Below are positions 36,885 through 46,887 of a stretch of DNA of 64,000 nucleotides, piece by piece. A program made the translations under genes and the position numbers. The stretch is from CBDCVN01 sp965223585. GTDB taxonomy: Bacteria > Deinococcota > Deinococci > Deinococcales > Trueperaceae. The DNA lies in the NCBI GenBank assembly GCA_965223585.1, contig CBDCWW010000022.1, positions 372,001-436,000 of the forward strand, given 5' to 3'. Positions within the stretch are counted from its first letter, which is position 1. Every line of letters starts with the position of its first letter. The notes beneath the pieces are model-generated. The model ran no database searches and was not told where the DNA came from. It was given only the letters and a program-made list of their open reading frames with translations.

Positions 36885-38336
36885 TTACTCAGCACCCTCA
36901 TTTTCCCCTTCTTCATCTTTATTTTCTTCCGATTCGCTAACACCTTCTATCTCTTCTTCTAATACAGTCTCAACATCATTCTCTGATTCACTGTCCTCAA
37001 ATTCTTCCTCAACCTCTTCCTCAATTTCCGCTTCACCTTCATCACTACAATCAGCACCTTCAAAGTTAGAAGCAATCCAATCTAAACTTGTTACACCTTC
37101 AGGAGGATTAACACATGTATCAGAGTAATATTCTATATCTTCTAAAGTAGCTGTACCACTTTCAGTATCATATTTATATTTACCATAAGCTGTTCCCTGA
37201 ATACCTTGATGCCCATTAGCAAGAGTCATTTTAGTTGTTCCACTAGGTGTTTCATACTCGAGATACTCAAAAGCAGTAATTACTGCCTCTATATCAGGGA
37301 ATTCACCTGAATCAGCCGCAGCTTTCTCATAAGCACTTTTTACTCCTAAAATTGATTGTGCCATATGATATGAGGGATACATGGGCCATGTACTATAGCG
37401 TTCGTAATAAGTATTACGAAACCACGTATTCAGCTCGTTTTCAGGAGCAAACGCACCATGAGACCCACGCGCACCAATAATAGTGCCATCTGGTAACTGG
37501 TCAGCCAAACGAAAAATAGATGTTTCTCCAGTGGTAAATAGTAATTGTGAGCGATCAAAAAGTCCTCTGCCAGCACCTTGTAAGATAAGAGCCTCGAGGT
37601 CACCACCCCAAAAGCTCGAGTGAATAACATCAGAACGGCTTTTGAGTAAAACAGAAATCTCTGCACCATACTGCCCTGCAAAAATTTGTGGAAATTGCTC
37701 TGTAGTAACTTCTGTTCCTTCGGATAAGACTTTCATAGCCTCTGAAAAGTCCCGCCAAGAATCTTGACCCCAAGCATAATTCTGATTAATACCAGCTATA
37801 GTATTAATTTCAGGCATACGGGCAAGGATATATCTAGCAGCAGCAACACTGTCCATAGTTGCATGTGAGCTGGTGCGGAAAAGGTACTTAGGCTGAGTAA
37901 CAATTTCCTCAAAAATTTGTGGCGTACCACACTCAAAAAAGACGGTAAGCACTTCTATTTCTTCAACTACTGGAGCAATAGCTTTGCAACTACCACTAGA
38001 GGTATAACCAATAACTAAATCAGCCCCTTGTTTTTCTATAAGATTACGATAATCTATAACTTTATTACTACTATTTTCATCAATAAAGATAGGCACTATC
38101 TTAGCACCTGCAATGCCAACAGTATCATACGGCGCTGGTAAACTACCACTATTGATAGCTTCTACAAAAATCTCTACACTATTACGACCGGGTATTCCAT
38201 AAGTACCTGCAGCTGAACCCGACAAGAAACCTACAAATCCTATTTTTAATTCAATATCTTCTTCTTGAGCATAAGAAGGAAAAATAATCAAAAATGCCAA
38301 CAAAAAACTTATTAGTAAAATTCTAAAGGATTTCAC
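36885..38336 (-). CDS. ABC-type amide/urea/branched-chain amino acid substrate-binding protein
   Basis: A 483-residue periplasmic-binding-protein type I (UrtA/LivJ-like) with a signal peptide (FLIIFPSYAQ). Typical pieces are IGFVGFLSGSAAGTYGIPGRNSVEIFV, GYTSSGSCKAIAPVVEE and IAGINQNYAWGQDSW. The C-terminus carries an unusual acidic tail of about 50 residues (EIEEEVEEEFEDSESEN...), absent from ordinary family members. The start codon is GTG. No permease or ATPase is adjacent, so it may act with a distant transporter or as a sensor. Confidence 0.85.
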   Translation of the reverse strand: MKSFRILLISFLLAFLIIFPSYAQEEDIELKIGFVGFLSGSAAGTYGIPGRNSVEIFVEAINSGSLPAPYDTVGIAGAKIVPIFIDENSSNKVIDYRNLIEKQGADLVIGYTSSGSCKAIAPVVEEIEVLTVFFECGTPQIFEEIVTQPKYLFRTSSHATMDSVAAARYILARMPEINTIAGINQNYAWGQDSWRDFSEAMKVLSEGTEVTTEQFPQIFAGQYGAEISVLLKSRSDVIHSSFWGGDLEALILQGAGRGLFDRSQLLFTTGETSIFRLADQLPDGTIIGARGSHGAFAPENELNTWFRNTYYERYSTWPMYPSYHMAQSILGVKSAYEKAAADSGEFPDIEAVITAFEYLEYETPSGTTKMTLANGHQGIQGTAYGKYKYDTESGTATLEDIEYYSDTCVNPPEGVTSLDWIASNFEGADCSDEGEAEIEEEVEEEFEDSESENDVETVLEEEIEGVSESEENKDEEGENEGAE

Positions 38337-38551
38337 TATAGTTTAATAACTCATTTCCTTATGAAAATTTTCAGAATAATCACCCTAACATTTAAAGAAA
38401 CTTGCTGTCAAAGTCCCAAATAGGCTACTGCTAGCAAATAGCTTTTAGGTTTCAAGTACTCGAGTACTCAGAGTTGTATCCAAACAATGTTATATTAAGA
38501 TCTAATGAGGTATTGAAGGTAACAAAAAGGTTGATTTAAGGAAAAAATATA

Positions 38552-40792
38552 ATGTTGAAGCTAAAAAACCACCGCAATTTCCTCAACTCCATTTTATTCC
38601 TCTTTATACTGTTACTAATTGCCCCTGCAAACTCACAAAGTAAAAGTATAAATGAGCAGATAGAACAGCATAAAAGTTCAATAGTTTTCTTGCAGATAGA
38701 AAGTAGTCATTCTGTTACTGGTGCAATTATTGAGGCTGAGGCAACAGGTTTTGTATTTTGTAACTCTGGCTATATTCTTACTGCTAAGGCTCGCCTTAAT
38801 GAAGTAAGAGAAAAAGGTTACACTGAAGATACCTCTATAAAAGGATCTATCATAGCTAATGAAGAAAACTCTAAACGTAAATTAGAAATCATTAAAGAAA
38901 GTAATGATTTAGTGCTACTTGCATTTAAAGGAGAAGCACCTCAGAACACATTTCCAGTTGTGCTGAGTAATGGTATTGAACCTAGTATAGGAGACAAACT
39001 ACACTCCTTAGGATTCTCTAGTTTAGGAGTTGCTAATCTAACTTACAAAGATGGGACTATGAATGGTAATAGCTTAGTAACAGGACACTGGTTATTGGAC
39101 ATGCCCTTGAATAAGGGTGACAGTGGTTCTCCTATCTTTAATAACTTTTGGCAAGTAGTTGCTGTAGTTAAAGATGGATCAAATGAAGTTAATAGCCTGA
39201 ATGAAGTCATATCTATATCCTTTGCAAGTAGCTTGTTAGAAGGAATACCTTGTGAAAGAGAGCATAGAGCTTCTACAAACCCTGTAACTAATGAAGACTT
39301 CACAACTAAGCTTGACGAGTTAGAAACAATAATCAGACAAAAAGCTAATCAAGATCCTGCTTTCTTGGAACAAATACCCCAAGTAAGAGAAGAATACTTT
39401 ACTGACTTAAGAGCAACACTGTTACGCCTCCTACAAAGTAACTCTCCAAATGTTGAAGAAGCACTCGAGCTATTTACACAAGGTAATATTACAGCTTCTT
39501 TAGCAAAACTAGAGTTTTATGTACAAAGTTTAGAAGAAGAACAAAGGAAGGCCTCACAAGAAGCATCACAAGCCTATCTTGGCCTTGCTTTACTAGGTAC
39601 CTTCACAAGACCTGATAAATCGCTCGAGAACTTACAAAAAGCAGTAGACCTTTACGATGAAAACCTTAGGGCGTTGAATCAATTAGGGGCTTTAAAAATG
39701 AGACTGGATAAACCCTATGAGGCAATCGAGTCTTTTGAAAAGATAAGTAAACTAGCTGGACAACAAGGTGACAAAGGGTGGCAAGCTAATGCTCTTGGTA
39801 ATCTAGGGATTGCCTATAGTAATCTAGGTCAGTATCCACAGGCAATAAGCTACTATGATCAAGCCTTAGCAATCACTCAAGAAACCGAGGATAGATTAGG
39901 AGAGGGTAACAACCTTGGGAATATAGGCCTTGCTTATCTTAAGCTAACTCAGTACCAGCAAGCAATAAACTATCATGGACAAGCCCTAGAAATTGCCCGA
40001 GAAATTGGAGATAGACTAGGAGAAGGTAGCAACCTTGGTAATTTAGGAATTGCTTACAGTAATCTAGGTCAGCATCAACAGGCAATAAGTCACTTTGAAC
40101 AAGCTTTAGAAATTGCTCGAGAGCTAGACGACAGGCTAGAGGAAAGTAACAACCTTGGCAATTTGGGACTTGCCTACCTTAATGTAGGTCAGTACCAGCA
40201 AGCAATAAACAACTATCAGCAAGCTGTGACAATTGCTCAGGAACTAGGGGATAAACTAAGAGAAAGTAGTCACCTTGGCAATTTAGGGGTTGCTTATGTT
40301 AATATGGCCCAATACCAGCAAGCAATAAATTATTACGAGCAAGCCTTAGCAATTGCTAGGGAACTTGGAGATAAGCTAAGGGAAAGCATGAATCTTAGCA
40401 ACTTGGGGATTGCACACCTCAATCTAAATCAGTATCAACAAGCAATAAATTACTATGAGCAAGCTCTAAAGATAGCTCAGGAGCTTGGAGACAGATTAGG
40501 AGAAGGTAACAACCTTGGTAATATAGGACTTGCTTATCTTAATCTAGGTCAATATGAGCAGGCCATAGACTATTTTGAACAGGCTATAGCAATTTCTAAA
40601 GAAGTTGGGAATAAGCAAGAGGAAGGTAGTAATCTTGGTAACCTAGGGATTGTTTATCTTAATTTAGGCGAATATTCTAAAGCAGAAGCACACTTTAGGC
40701 AATCCTTAGTCATTCTTGAAGAAATAAATTCTCCTCATACTGAGTTCTTTAAAGCTAAGTTGAAACAATTAGGTGGTGAAGCAAATAGATAG
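38552..40792 (+). CDS. Trypsin-like (degenerate) protease domain plus TPR protein
   Basis: A 746-residue exported protein (signal about 1-28). Residues 35-235 have a chymotrypsin-like fold: the segment around GYILTAKARL (73-82), NDLVLLAF (Asp119) and the nucleophile motif KGDSGSPIF (Ser191). The position of the catalytic His in GYILTxAH is Ala80 (TAKARL), so the triad is incomplete. From about 290 the protein is helical, and from about 405 it contains eight 40-residue TPR units (LGNLGIAYSNLGQYQQAI...). A signal-bearing pseudoprotease-TPR scaffold is the likely role; the loss of His is seen, the interpretation is inferred. Confidence 0.85.
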   Translation: MLKLKNHRNFLNSILFLFILLLIAPANSQSKSINEQIEQHKSSIVFLQIESSHSVTGAIIEAEATGFVFCNSGYILTAKARLNEVREKGYTEDTSIKGSIIANEENSKRKLEIIKESNDLVLLAFKGEAPQNTFPVVLSNGIEPSIGDKLHSLGFSSLGVANLTYKDGTMNGNSLVTGHWLLDMPLNKGDSGSPIFNNFWQVVAVVKDGSNEVNSLNEVISISFASSLLEGIPCEREHRASTNPVTNEDFTTKLDELETIIRQKANQDPAFLEQIPQVREEYFTDLRATLLRLLQSNSPNVEEALELFTQGNITASLAKLEFYVQSLEEEQRKASQEASQAYLGLALLGTFTRPDKSLENLQKAVDLYDENLRALNQLGALKMRLDKPYEAIESFEKISKLAGQQGDKGWQANALGNLGIAYSNLGQYPQAISYYDQALAITQETEDRLGEGNNLGNIGLAYLKLTQYQQAINYHGQALEIAREIGDRLGEGSNLGNLGIAYSNLGQHQQAISHFEQALEIARELDDRLEESNNLGNLGLAYLNVGQYQQAINNYQQAVTIAQELGDKLRESSHLGNLGVAYVNMAQYQQAINYYEQALAIARELGDKLRESMNLSNLGIAHLNLNQYQQAINYYEQALKIAQELGDRLGEGNNLGNIGLAYLNLGQYEQAIDYFEQAIAISKEVGNKQEEGSNLGNLGIVYLNLGEYSKAEAHFRQSLVILEEINSPHTEFFKAKLKQLGGEANR

Positions 40793-40873
40793 CCTTTTTA
40801 TTTTTTGCTTATTTTTACAACTTACCACAGTATACATTATTTGTCAAGGCTATTCATAATAATCCATAATAAT

Positions 40874-41263
40874 TTACTTTGTTAACCATCTCCATACAAT
40901 AATCAGTCTTTCTTCAGATGGTTGCTGGCCTATTTCTAACTCCTTAAGGGTATTTGACTCCCATTTTTTTCTAGGGTTTCTTGATCCTTTTGCTTTCACA
41001 AATTCTACAAACCCATTAGAATTTACAGATAGTGCAAAAAACTTGCCATTTTCCCACCACTCAAGGGTTACACTATCATTACCCTTAGTTGTAATACGTG
41101 GCTCGAGCCACATAAGATTATATTGCTTAACAGAATAAAAAAGCTTAACTACAATTCTCTTAGCAACACTAGCTACTTTTGGATCCATTGAGGCAAGAAT
41201 TAATTTAATAGATGATGCATTTATATTTAAAGGAGTTAAAGTACGGGGTTTCATCATTCTCAA
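40874..41263 (-). CDS. Hypothetical protein
   Basis: 129 residues, basic, with WLEPRITTKGNDSVTLEWWENGKFFALSVNSNGFVEFVKAKG resembling a short beta-sheet domain. Such a pattern occurs in small proteins of unknown function in cyanobacteria and others. No signal peptide. It converges with the TPR gene and is divergent from alr. Confidence 0.6.
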   Translation of the reverse strand: MRMMKPRTLTPLNINASSIKLILASMDPKVASVAKRIVVKLFYSVKQYNLMWLEPRITTKGNDSVTLEWWENGKFFALSVNSNGFVEFVKAKGSRNPRKKWESNTLKELEIGQQPSEERLIIVWRWLTK

Positions 41264-41482
41264 AGCCTTCTAAATTTATTATCAACATATTCATTAACAA
41301 AAATCTGACTAAGATATTTATAAGAGTTACGATGAGTCACTTTTTAAGTCATGAAAAATAAGTGATAAATAATGATTGAAAAATAGAACAGGCTGAGGAG
41401 ATCAATTTCAGGGTCATTTTGCTTTGTAAAAAATAATTGTATAATGACACAGCCTTAGAGCAATAGGCTAAGAAATGTACAC

Positions 41483-42574
41483 ATGGCAACTGCAAGAATT
41501 GATCTCAATGCCCTCAAACACAATGTTAAAGCTATAAGAACCCACTTATCTTCCAATGTAGAGCTTCTCGCAGCTGTTAAAGCTAATGCCTATGGGCATG
41601 GAGCTGTTGGTATTGCTAAGCATTTAAACATTCTTGGTATTAATTGGTTTGGGGTAGCTACACCAGCAGAAGCCATCCAGTTATGCCAAACAGGATTAAC
41701 TATCAAAATACTTATTTTAAATCCTGTTTATTCTAGCATAGAAAAGCTCATAACTCAAAATATTCGTTTAAGCATTGTAGATAAGTCAAGCTTGGAAATA
41801 GTTGAACATGCTGCTAAAAAAGTAGGCCACAAAGCCATTGTTCACCTTAAAGTTGATACAGGCATGGGACGGCTTGGCCTAACCCCAAAAGAGGCTTTAG
41901 AAGTTGCTAAGCAAGCTGATAGTTCGAAAGTGATTGTATTTGAAGGTGTATGGACACACTTTGCTTGTGCTGATGAGAAAGATCCCAAATACACTTATAA
42001 GCAACTTGAAATCTTCCAAAAATTTCTTAATAACTTAAGAAAAAACCATATAGCTATTCCTTTCACACACGCTGCTAACTCTGCTGCTATTTTTGCTTTC
42101 CCCGAGTCACATTTTGATATGGTTAGAGCAGGTATTGCCCTATATGGTTATCATGCTAGTGCTTATATTCAAAGTTTAGAACCTAATCTTAAGCCTGTTA
42201 TGACAGTAACAGCTGCTATAACATTTGTAAAAAGCTTAAAGGCAGGACAGAGTATTTCTTATGGGGCAACTTGGACAGCAAAGCATGACACCACCATTGC
42301 TACCGTGCGCTATGGTTATGCTGATGGCTATCCGCGTATACTTAGCAATATTGCCAGTGCATGGTGCAAGGGCAAACTACGTCCCATTCGTGGCAGGGTT
42401 TGTATGGATCAACTTATGATAGATATGGGCGATGATGTAGTTGAAAAAGGTGAAGCAGTCACATTCTTTGGGTCTCAAGCTCCTAATGCTGCAAATTTAG
42501 CTGAGCTTTGCAATACTATTCCCTATGAGATTTTGACTAGTGTAGGTAACAGAGTAGAAAGGGTTTTCCTATAA
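41483..42574 (+). CDS. alr: Alanine racemase
   Basis: PLP enzyme making D-alanine for peptidoglycan. The PLP Lys is in AVKANAYGHG (Lys33); the catalytic Tyr is in the ISYGATW motif; GRVCMDQLMID is the second conserved block. The 363-residue length is normal. A TATAAT box at 41440-41445 gives a leader of about 30 nt. Confidence 0.96.
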   Translation: MATARIDLNALKHNVKAIRTHLSSNVELLAAVKANAYGHGAVGIAKHLNILGINWFGVATPAEAIQLCQTGLTIKILILNPVYSSIEKLITQNIRLSIVDKSSLEIVEHAAKKVGHKAIVHLKVDTGMGRLGLTPKEALEVAKQADSSKVIVFEGVWTHFACADEKDPKYTYKQLEIFQKFLNNLRKNHIAIPFTHAANSAAIFAFPESHFDMVRAGIALYGYHASAYIQSLEPNLKPVMTVTAAITFVKSLKAGQSISYGATWTAKHDTTIATVRYGYADGYPRILSNIASAWCKGKLRPIRGRVCMDQLMIDMGDDVVEKGEAVTFFGSQAPNAANLAELCNTIPYEILTSVGNRVERVFL

Positions 42575-42714
42575 CTTGTCAAAAAAATTTAGTTTGGAAT
42601 TAAGTGCTTCTCTTTCTGATTTAAATAATGGTGAATCCATCCTCACTTTCTATAGGTTTATTGGTGGTCATTAATTCTGCCACATAAAATAATGAAGTGA
42701 TTATTCAGTAGTGC

Positions 42715-45630
42715 TTATTGGTTGCTGTCACCTTCTTTGTTACCGCCGAAGGTGTTTTGACCAATAAAGGGGTAAGATAAACTATCTACGTAAATGCCAT
42801 AACCTTCATTGTCACGCAGAACATTGTTTTTAAGCCTAGGTTGTGCTTCGCCTTGAATACTTACGCCATGTAAGCCATTCCCTTCACTAGTATTACCCAC
42901 AGCTGTACCTCCAGCATTCTCAAGGTAAGCAATCCCAGAATCAGCGTTATTTCTTAGGGTGTTTTGTTCAAGCTTTGGTTGAGCTTCTCCTCCAGCAAAT
43001 ATGCCACTAAGACCATTACCCTCACTGATGTTATCCAAAGCTGTGCCTCCTGCATTATCAAAGTAGACAATGCCATCTTCAATGTTATTTCTTAAGATGT
43101 TTTGCTCGAGCCTAGGTTGTGATTCACCTTGAACACTTATACCAGCCAACTCATTCCCTTCACTAGTGTTGCCTACAGCTATACCTCCTGCATTACCAAA
43201 ATAGGCAATACCATCTTCAGTGTTATTTTTTAAAATGTTTTGCTCGAGCCTAGGTTGTGCTTCACCTTGAACACTTATACCAGCCAAAGCATTCCCTTCA
43301 CTAGTGTTACCCACGGCTGTACCTGCTGCATTTTCAAAGTATACAATGCCACTTTCAACATTGTTCTTTAGAATGTTTTGCTCTAGGTTTGGTTGTGATT
43401 CACCTTGAAGACTTATACCAGCCAAAGCATTCTCTTCACTGATGTTACCCACAGCTATACCTCCTGAATTACCAAAGTAGGTAATACCATCTTCACCGTT
43501 ATTTTGTAGGGTGTTTTGCTCGAGTCTAGGTTGTGCTTCACCTTGAACACTTATGCCAGCCAATTCATTCCCTTCACTAGTGTTACCCACAGCTATACCT
43601 CCTGCATTACCAAAATAGGCAATACCATCTTCAGTGTTATTTTTTAGAATGTTTTGCTCAAGCCTAGGTTGTGCTTCGCCTAAAAGGATTATACCACTTA
43701 AGCCATTTCCTTCACTGGTGTTACCCACAGCCACGCCTCCTGCATTCTCAGAATAGCGAAGGCCAGCTTGAGTGTTATTTCTTAGGGTATTTTGCTCTAG
43801 ATTTGGTTGCGCCTCACCCTTAAGGCTTACACCATGCAAAGCATTTCCTTCACTAGTGTTTTCTACAGCTATCCCTCCAGAATCTTCAAGGTAAGCAATG
43901 CCAGATTCAACGTTATTTCGTAAGGTGTTTTGCTCGAGTCTAGGTTGCGCTTGACCTAAAACAATCACACCACTCAAGCCATTCCCTTCACTAGTGTTAC
44001 CTGCAGCCGTCCCTCCTGAGTTTTCAGAGTAACGAATGCCAGCTTGAGCATTATTTTGTATAGTGTTTTGCTCAAGCTTTGGTTGAGCTTCACCCTGAAC
44101 ACTTATGCCATGTAAACCATTCCCTTCACTAATGTTATCAAAAGCCATGCCTCCAGCATTTTCAAGATAGGCAATGCCAGCTTCAGTGTTATTGCTTAGG
44201 ATGTTTTGCTCAAGCTTGGGTTGTGCTTCTCCTACAACAACTATTCCACTTAAACCATTCTCCTCATTGGTATTACTCACAGCCGTGCCTCCTGCATTTT
44301 CAGAGTAGCGGATGCCAGCTTGAGCATTATTTCTTATAGTGTTTTGTTCGAGCTTAGGCTGTGCTTCACCTTGAACACTTACACCATGTAAAGCATTTTC
44401 CTCACTAATGTTATCAAAGGCCATTCCTCCAGCATTTTCGGAGTAACGTATGCCAGCTTGAACATTATTTTGTAGGATGTTTTGCTCAAGCTTTGGTTGA
44501 GCTTCACCCTGAACACTTATGCCATGTAAACCATTTCCCTTACTAATGTTATCAACAGCCATTCCTCCAGCATTTTCAAGGTAAGCAATGCCAGCTTCAC
44601 CATTGTTGCTTAGGATATTTTGCTCTAACCTAGGCTGTGCTTCTCCTACAACAATTATACCACTCAAACCATTCCCCTCGTTAGTATTACCCACAGCAAT
44701 GCCTCGTGCGTTTTCGGAGTAGCGAATGCCAGCTTGAACATTATTTTGTAGGATGTTTTGCTCGAGCCTAGGTTGTGCTTCATCTTGGACACTTATACCA
44801 TGCAAAGAATTCTCCTCGCTGGTGTTACCCACAGCCATACCTCCTGCATTTTTGGAGTAACGAATACCAGCTTGAGCATTATTTTGTATAGTGTTTTGCT
44901 CGAGTTTAGGCTGTGCTTCTCCTTGAACACTTATACCATGTAAACCATTTCCCTCACTAGTATTACCTACAGCCACACCCCCTGCATCATCAAAATAAGC
45001 AATACCAACTACAGCATTATTTCTTAGGATGTTTTGATCAAGCCTAGGTTGCGCATTACCTTCTATTTGAAAACCATGTAAGTCATTATCTTCACTAATG
45101 CTATTCCATATCTTGCCTTCGGCATCACCACCAATCCACACACCTACACCACCATTTGTGTAGCTCCAACCACTGCCAGACCACACTCCCCCTTTAAATA
45201 TGCAATCGGAAAAATTAAGTACACCTTGATCTATTACTATTACATTAGCCTGTTCACTCCCAGTATGCTCAAAACTTATTCCCCTAGCCACAAATTTTCC
45301 ACCCCCCTTAAATTTCACTACATGCCCCGAGGCTGCTGAAATAATAAAAGTTTTATCTTGCCCTGCACCAATCAATTGTATATCTCCTTTAAGTGTCAGG
45401 GGTTCATCTAAAATATACGTCCCAGCAGCAATTTCTACTCTACCTCCTTGTTTTACACGTTTTACTAAATCCTCTACTGTTCCTACTAACTCTGCACCTA
45501 GCTTACTTGCTGCTTCAGCAAACAAATCAGCAGCATACACAGAACTGTTATCTAGCTTGTCAGAATCCTCTGCTACAACAATCACAAAAACAAAAATAGT
45601 TAAAATACTAAGAACAAAACGAGTAATCAT
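42715..45630 (-). CDS. Secreted right-handed beta-helix protein with 46-residue repeats (paralogue)
   Basis: A 971-residue exported protein, signal peptide about 1-20, then the same N-terminal module as the gene at 5062-7800 (VEDLVKRVKQGGRVEIAAGTYIL, IGAGQDKTFII) and about 17 tandem units of 46 residues (EGNGLHGISVQGEAQPKLEQNTIQNN - AGIRYSENAGG - AVGNTS). A strong AGGAGAAGG site precedes the ATG. The repeats are more uniform than in the paralogue, which suggests ongoing gene conversion. Binding role likely, ligand unknown. Confidence 0.85.
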   Translation of the reverse strand: MITRFVLSILTIFVFVIVVAEDSDKLDNSSVYAADLFAEAASKLGAELVGTVEDLVKRVKQGGRVEIAAGTYILDEPLTLKGDIQLIGAGQDKTFIISAASGHVVKFKGGGKFVARGISFEHTGSEQANVIVIDQGVLNFSDCIFKGGVWSGSGWSYTNGGVGVWIGGDAEGKIWNSISEDNDLHGFQIEGNAQPRLDQNILRNNAVVGIAYFDDAGGVAVGNTSEGNGLHGISVQGEAQPKLEQNTIQNNAQAGIRYSKNAGGMAVGNTSEENSLHGISVQDEAQPRLEQNILQNNVQAGIRYSENARGIAVGNTNEGNGLSGIIVVGEAQPRLEQNILSNNGEAGIAYLENAGGMAVDNISKGNGLHGISVQGEAQPKLEQNILQNNVQAGIRYSENAGGMAFDNISEENALHGVSVQGEAQPKLEQNTIRNNAQAGIRYSENAGGTAVSNTNEENGLSGIVVVGEAQPKLEQNILSNNTEAGIAYLENAGGMAFDNISEGNGLHGISVQGEAQPKLEQNTIQNNAQAGIRYSENSGGTAAGNTSEGNGLSGVIVLGQAQPRLEQNTLRNNVESGIAYLEDSGGIAVENTSEGNALHGVSLKGEAQPNLEQNTLRNNTQAGLRYSENAGGVAVGNTSEGNGLSGIILLGEAQPRLEQNILKNNTEDGIAYFGNAGGIAVGNTSEGNELAGISVQGEAQPRLEQNTLQNNGEDGITYFGNSGGIAVGNISEENALAGISLQGESQPNLEQNILKNNVESGIVYFENAAGTAVGNTSEGNALAGISVQGEAQPRLEQNILKNNTEDGIAYFGNAGGIAVGNTSEGNELAGISVQGESQPRLEQNILRNNIEDGIVYFDNAGGTALDNISEGNGLSGIFAGGEAQPKLEQNTLRNNADSGIAYLENAGGTAVGNTSEGNGLHGVSIQGEAQPRLKNNVLRDNEGYGIYVDSLSYPFIGQNTFGGNKEGDSNQ

Positions 45631-45769
45631 TTTAAAACCTTCTCCTAAGAATCTTAAAGACTATTGTAGCAAAGCTTCATGCAAACTGACAAACTTAATA
45701 AGTTAGCACTGTTTGTTATCCCCGACAATGTGATCCATCCAGAATTAAGAGGCGATTATCAGCAAAATG

Positions 45770-46560
45770 TTACCAAGCCATTTTGAGTTGATTAACGGTC
45801 TCACTATACCATTTGATTTGTCTTATGGGCTCGCCATTAGCTTGTTTTTTACCAGTGCCTAAATAAACACCATACTTTTTCCCTGCTTCCGTCAACTTCC
45901 AACACAAACGTCCTTTTTGATCTCTATAGCTAGTTTGAAAACCTACCAACTCGAGCAAAGCATTAGTTCTGCGCGCAGAAAGGTTCAACCTTTTTCCTAA
46001 TTCTGTAACGGTGAGTAACTCACCTTTGTCTATAGGCTTGGTGATTAAGTTAGTTGCTCCTATTAGCTCGAGTACATCAGTGCCAGTTAACTGCTTTGTA
46101 GCCAAATTTGCTGCCAGCACTGCTTGGTTGTGTTCAGAGTGAATTAGCTTAGCGACTTTCAAAGAAGTTTCAAAGAAAGCATAAGCTTCTAAGGCCTTTT
46201 CTATTGTGAGTTGTGGCTCGAGTGAGTAGCTACCAGTTTTACGAATTGTGGGCAGAACTTCTTCAAACCACCAATCACGAATAAATTCAGCTTGTGGTAA
46301 CTTAGAGTTAAAAATAAGGCGATGAATATCTGCTTCGTTAGTTAGCTTTGTCTGAGGGTGAAGATCAAAGGTCGGTGTTTCACCGACCTTGAAGAAATTC
46401 CCTACCGAACGGGGTTTTTGCAGTGTTGGGTTATAGCGTCTGCTGTGCGCTCATATCCAAATAACCCTGCAACATCTTTGCCCACAGCCTATATTTCACC
46501 GTTAATAGTAAACATCCTAATTTCTTGGCCTTCAAAGTTGAAAATTTCAATGCTATTCAT
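45770..46560 (-). pseudogene. BRO-family phage antirepressor, decayed
   Basis: The ATG at 46560 begins MNSIEIFNFEGQEIRMFTI NGEI, then TAG at 46489-46491 stands where BRO proteins have Trp, followed in frame by AVGKDVAGLFGYERTADAITQHCKNP. A one-base shift around 46405-46420 moves the homology to another frame (KVGETPTFDLHPQTKLTNEADIHRLIF, DWWFEEVLPTIRKTGSY), which then stays open to 45770. The C-terminal 130 residues match the C-terminus of the KilA-N protein at 60136-60945 (ANLATKQLTG, KWYSE). Two inactivating lesions show a dead prophage or mobile-element gene. Confidence 0.8.
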
Positions 46561-46674
46561 TGTTGCCTTCTCCTCTCTTTTGTACTCGAGCAATAATATT
46601 GTGTAGGAAGATGGAATTGAGTAATTGTGTTAAGATTCATCTGAATCCTTTCACTACGTATGGATTTCAACCTG

Positions 46675-46727
46675 CTTTCCGCACTTAATATTTAAGGTTT
46701 TTGGAATTAAATATTAAGTGCGGAAAG
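46675..46727. repeat. 21-bp perfect palindrome arms sharing CTTTCCGCACTTAA with 8299-8329
   Basis: Arms at 46675-46695 and 46707-46727 are perfect complements, with an 11-nt loop. The outer 14 nt of each arm are identical to the element at 8299-8329. Confidence 0.75.
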
Positions 46728-46785
46728 ATGGCTAAAGCATAAATAGTTGTGAATTTTTATTAGAACTCCAAGTAGTAGCTAGAAT

Positions 46786-46829
46786 CTAGTAGTCAGTAGG
46801 GATTTACTATGCTGGCTACTGACTACTAG
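46786..46829. repeat. CTAGTAGTCAGTAG inverted repeat
   Basis: Arms 46786-46799 and 46816-46829, 14-nt perfect complement; 13 nt are shared with 17284-17296. Confidence 0.65.
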
Positions 46830-46887
46830 CTACCTATAGGCACTAACTACTCCAAAATTATTTATTCACAAAAACTATTACACTTTA

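Larger units (their letters stand above)
46561..46887. other. Intergenic region with two inverted-repeat elements
   Basis: No gene. It holds the long CTTTCCGCACTTAA-type palindrome (46675-46727) and a CTAGTAGTCAGTAG inverted repeat (46786-46829). Confidence 0.6.

Noticed and set aside
46380..46395. Hairpin AAGGTCGGTG/CACCGACCTT inside the BRO pseudogene as a regulatory site
   Set aside because: The residues it encodes (KVGETPTF) fit the BRO family, so it is probably a coincidence of coding sequence.
46358..46606. Plus-strand ORF of 82 codons
   Set aside because: It is the antisense of the decayed BRO gene, whose protein homology is clear on the minus strand.
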